Origin: Terriglobia bacterium
Lineage (GTDB): Bacteria > Acidobacteriota > Terriglobia > Terriglobales > Acidobacteriaceae
Assembly (NCBI GenBank): GCA_020073385.1
Contig: JAIQFH010000004.1
Location: 1-64,000, forward strand
Length of the DNA: 64,000 nucleotides
Direction: 5' to 3'
A program made the translations under genes and the position numbers. Numbering within the stretch: the first letter of the stretch is position 1; every line of letters begins with the position of its first letter. The notes under the pieces were generated by a model. That model did no database searches. It saw only the letters and a list, made by a program, of their open reading frames with translations, and was not told where the DNA came from. Positions 63,046-64,000 of the stretch are shown here, one piece after another.

Positions 63046-64000
63046 ACGCCCCAAACCTGAAGGTGACGAGCCTGAAAGTGACGTGCTCTCGGATTGGCTC
63101 CGACGCACTGCGGCAGCCACGCCAGATGCGCCAGCCATAGTCGAGGCGGGCCCTGGCGAAGAAGATCGCGTCACTTCTTTCCGCGAGTTGTTCGAGCAGG
63201 CTGCGTCGCTGGCGGTGCGGTTTGTCGAAAAGGGTGTCCGAAAACAGGATCGCATCGCTTTGGTGCTGCCAAAGACCACCGAAGCGATCGTCTCGGTTTT
63301 TGCGTCCCTGCTGGCCGGTGCGATCTATGTTCCCATCCATCCACAGTGGCCGAAGGAGCGAATCGAAACAGTCCTGGCAGATTGTGCGGCGCGGCTGGTG
63401 ATCGAGGGTGACAACGGTTCTCCGCCACGAATCACTGATCGCGAAAAGGGCTGTAGCATTCCGTGGCGGGGCGCGCCATCTGTTCCTAGCGATAAGTTCG
63501 GCTCGCTGCCCCGAGCAGATGCCGGCGATTCGGCTCTCATTCTGTTCACCTCGGGATCCACGGGGCAGCCGAAGGGAGTGCTCCTTTCGCATCGCGCGGT
63601 AAGCGCATTCGTAAGGTGGTCCGCGCGCGAGTTTCAGATCAGTTCAGCGGATCGCATCGCATGTCCGTCGCCTTTGAGTTTTGATCTCTCCACCTTCGAC
63701 ATTTTCAACATGGCATTGTGCGGCGCCACCTGTGTCCTGGTCCCGGGACACAGCCTGTGGATGCCGCGCTTTTTGGTACAGTTCCTGCGCGAGGCACGCA
63801 TTAGCTGTTGGTATTCTGTGCCGTCGATCTTGGCGGGCATGTTAGAAGAGGGGCGGCTGGCGCAACACGACTATCCCGACATGCGCCTGATCCTCTTTGC
63901 TGGGGAAGTTTTTCGCAGTCACGCCGTATCGCAGTTGCAAGCAGCGCTCCCGCAGGCGGTTTGCGCCAACCTTTACGGCCCCACAGAGACGAATGTGGTC
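63032..64000 (+). CDS. Adenylation enzyme (acyl/aryl-AMP ligase), N-terminal part
   Basis: The frame begins at TTG 63032 (behind a GGGGG tract) inside the end of the KAS III-like gene and runs off the right edge, 323 codons visible. ANL-superfamily motifs: P-loop LFTSGSTGQPKGVLLSH near residue 173 and the A5-type NLYGPTETNVV at the edge; CPSPLSFDLSTFDIFN between them resembles NRPS adenylation domains. It should activate an acyl or aryl starter with ATP. Whether a carrier domain follows cannot be seen. Confidence 0.88.
   Translation, partial: MPGPERPKPEGDEPESDVLSDWLRRTAAATPDAPAIVEAGPGEEDRVTSFRELFEQAASLAVRFVEKGVRKQDRIALVLPKTTEAIVSVFASLLAGAIYVPIHPQWPKERIETVLADCAARLVIEGDNGSPPRITDREKGCSIPWRGAPSVPSDKFGSLPRADAGDSALILFTSGSTGQPKGVLLSHRAVSAFVRWSAREFQISSADRIACPSPLSFDLSTFDIFNMALCGATCVLVPGHSLWMPRFLVQFLREARISCWYSVPSILAGMLEEGRLAQHDYPDMRLILFAGEVFRSHAVSQLQAALPQAVCANLYGPTETNVV

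Noticed and set aside
1-64000. CRISPR arrays, rRNA, intact tRNA, prophage or conjugation genes
   Set aside because: No regularly spaced repeats, rRNA signatures, complete tRNA or phage/conjugation proteins seen anywhere in the window.

Overview
The window looks like a chromosomal segment of a Gram-negative soil bacterium, most likely an acidobacterium (Acidobacteriota, Terriglobia/Koribacter-like). The reasons are the moderately high GC, outer-membrane export genes next to a type II fatty-acid/polyketide-like cluster, DUF1501/DUF1549/DUF1553 proteins with planctomycete-type cytochrome c domains, an MJ0619/Tes-type radical SAM protein, and stand-alone PIN/VapB and Flp genes. No rRNA or intact tRNA is present, so this assignment is inference.

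Layout. 1-3.5 kb: alpha-glucan operon on the minus strand (secreted GH13 amylase, malQ, MFS sugar transporter cut by the left edge). 3.6-6.8 kb: nucleotidyltransferase, a decayed TPR pseudogene, a vapBC pair and two tiny genes, one a Flp-type pilin. 7-10.3 kb: an MMPL/RND exporter and a secreted protein. 10.3-18 kb: a lipid-modification locus with a FAAL-ACP-thioester reductase fusion divergent from a fatty acid desaturase, a cytochrome P450 and an HpnB-like glycosyltransferase. 19-27.5 kb: a beta-propeller gene split by an IS630-family element, facing an operon of DUF1549/DUF1553, DUF1501 and DUF2231/cytochrome c proteins. 28.4-29.2 kb: a gene-poor stretch with a possible tRNA 3' remnant. 29.2-33.3 kb: a membrane-bound uptake [NiFe]-hydrogenase operon (hyaABCD type). 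33.8-41.3 kb: a sugar epimerase, a flavin-dependent halogenase-like enzyme, small exported proteins bracketed by two copies of a palindromic repeat, a polysaccharide deacetylase and a PHP phosphoesterase. 41.6-48.6 kb: four radical SAM genes, one of the archaeal tetraether synthase (Tes/MJ0619) family and three cobalamin-binding HpnR/GrsA-like. 48.9-64 kb: a long plus-strand operon resembling aryl-polyene/xanthomonadin clusters (GT2, LolA-like carrier, FabZ-like dehydratase, DUF2062-methyltransferase, MMPL exporter, large outer-membrane protein, FabG, ACP, LPLAT, KS, CLF-like KS, KASIII-like, adenylation enzyme), running off the right edge.

How it fits together. The most interesting part is 41.6-64 kb. 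A radical SAM set of the kind that couples or modifies unactivated lipid carbons sits directly beside a complete type II acyl-chain assembly and outer-membrane export line. I infer, without proof, that this is a locus for an unusual envelope lipid: membrane-spanning, cyclised or methyl-branched, or polyene. The 10-18 kb FAAL/desaturase/P450/HpnB-like locus may be a second lipid-tailoring locus.
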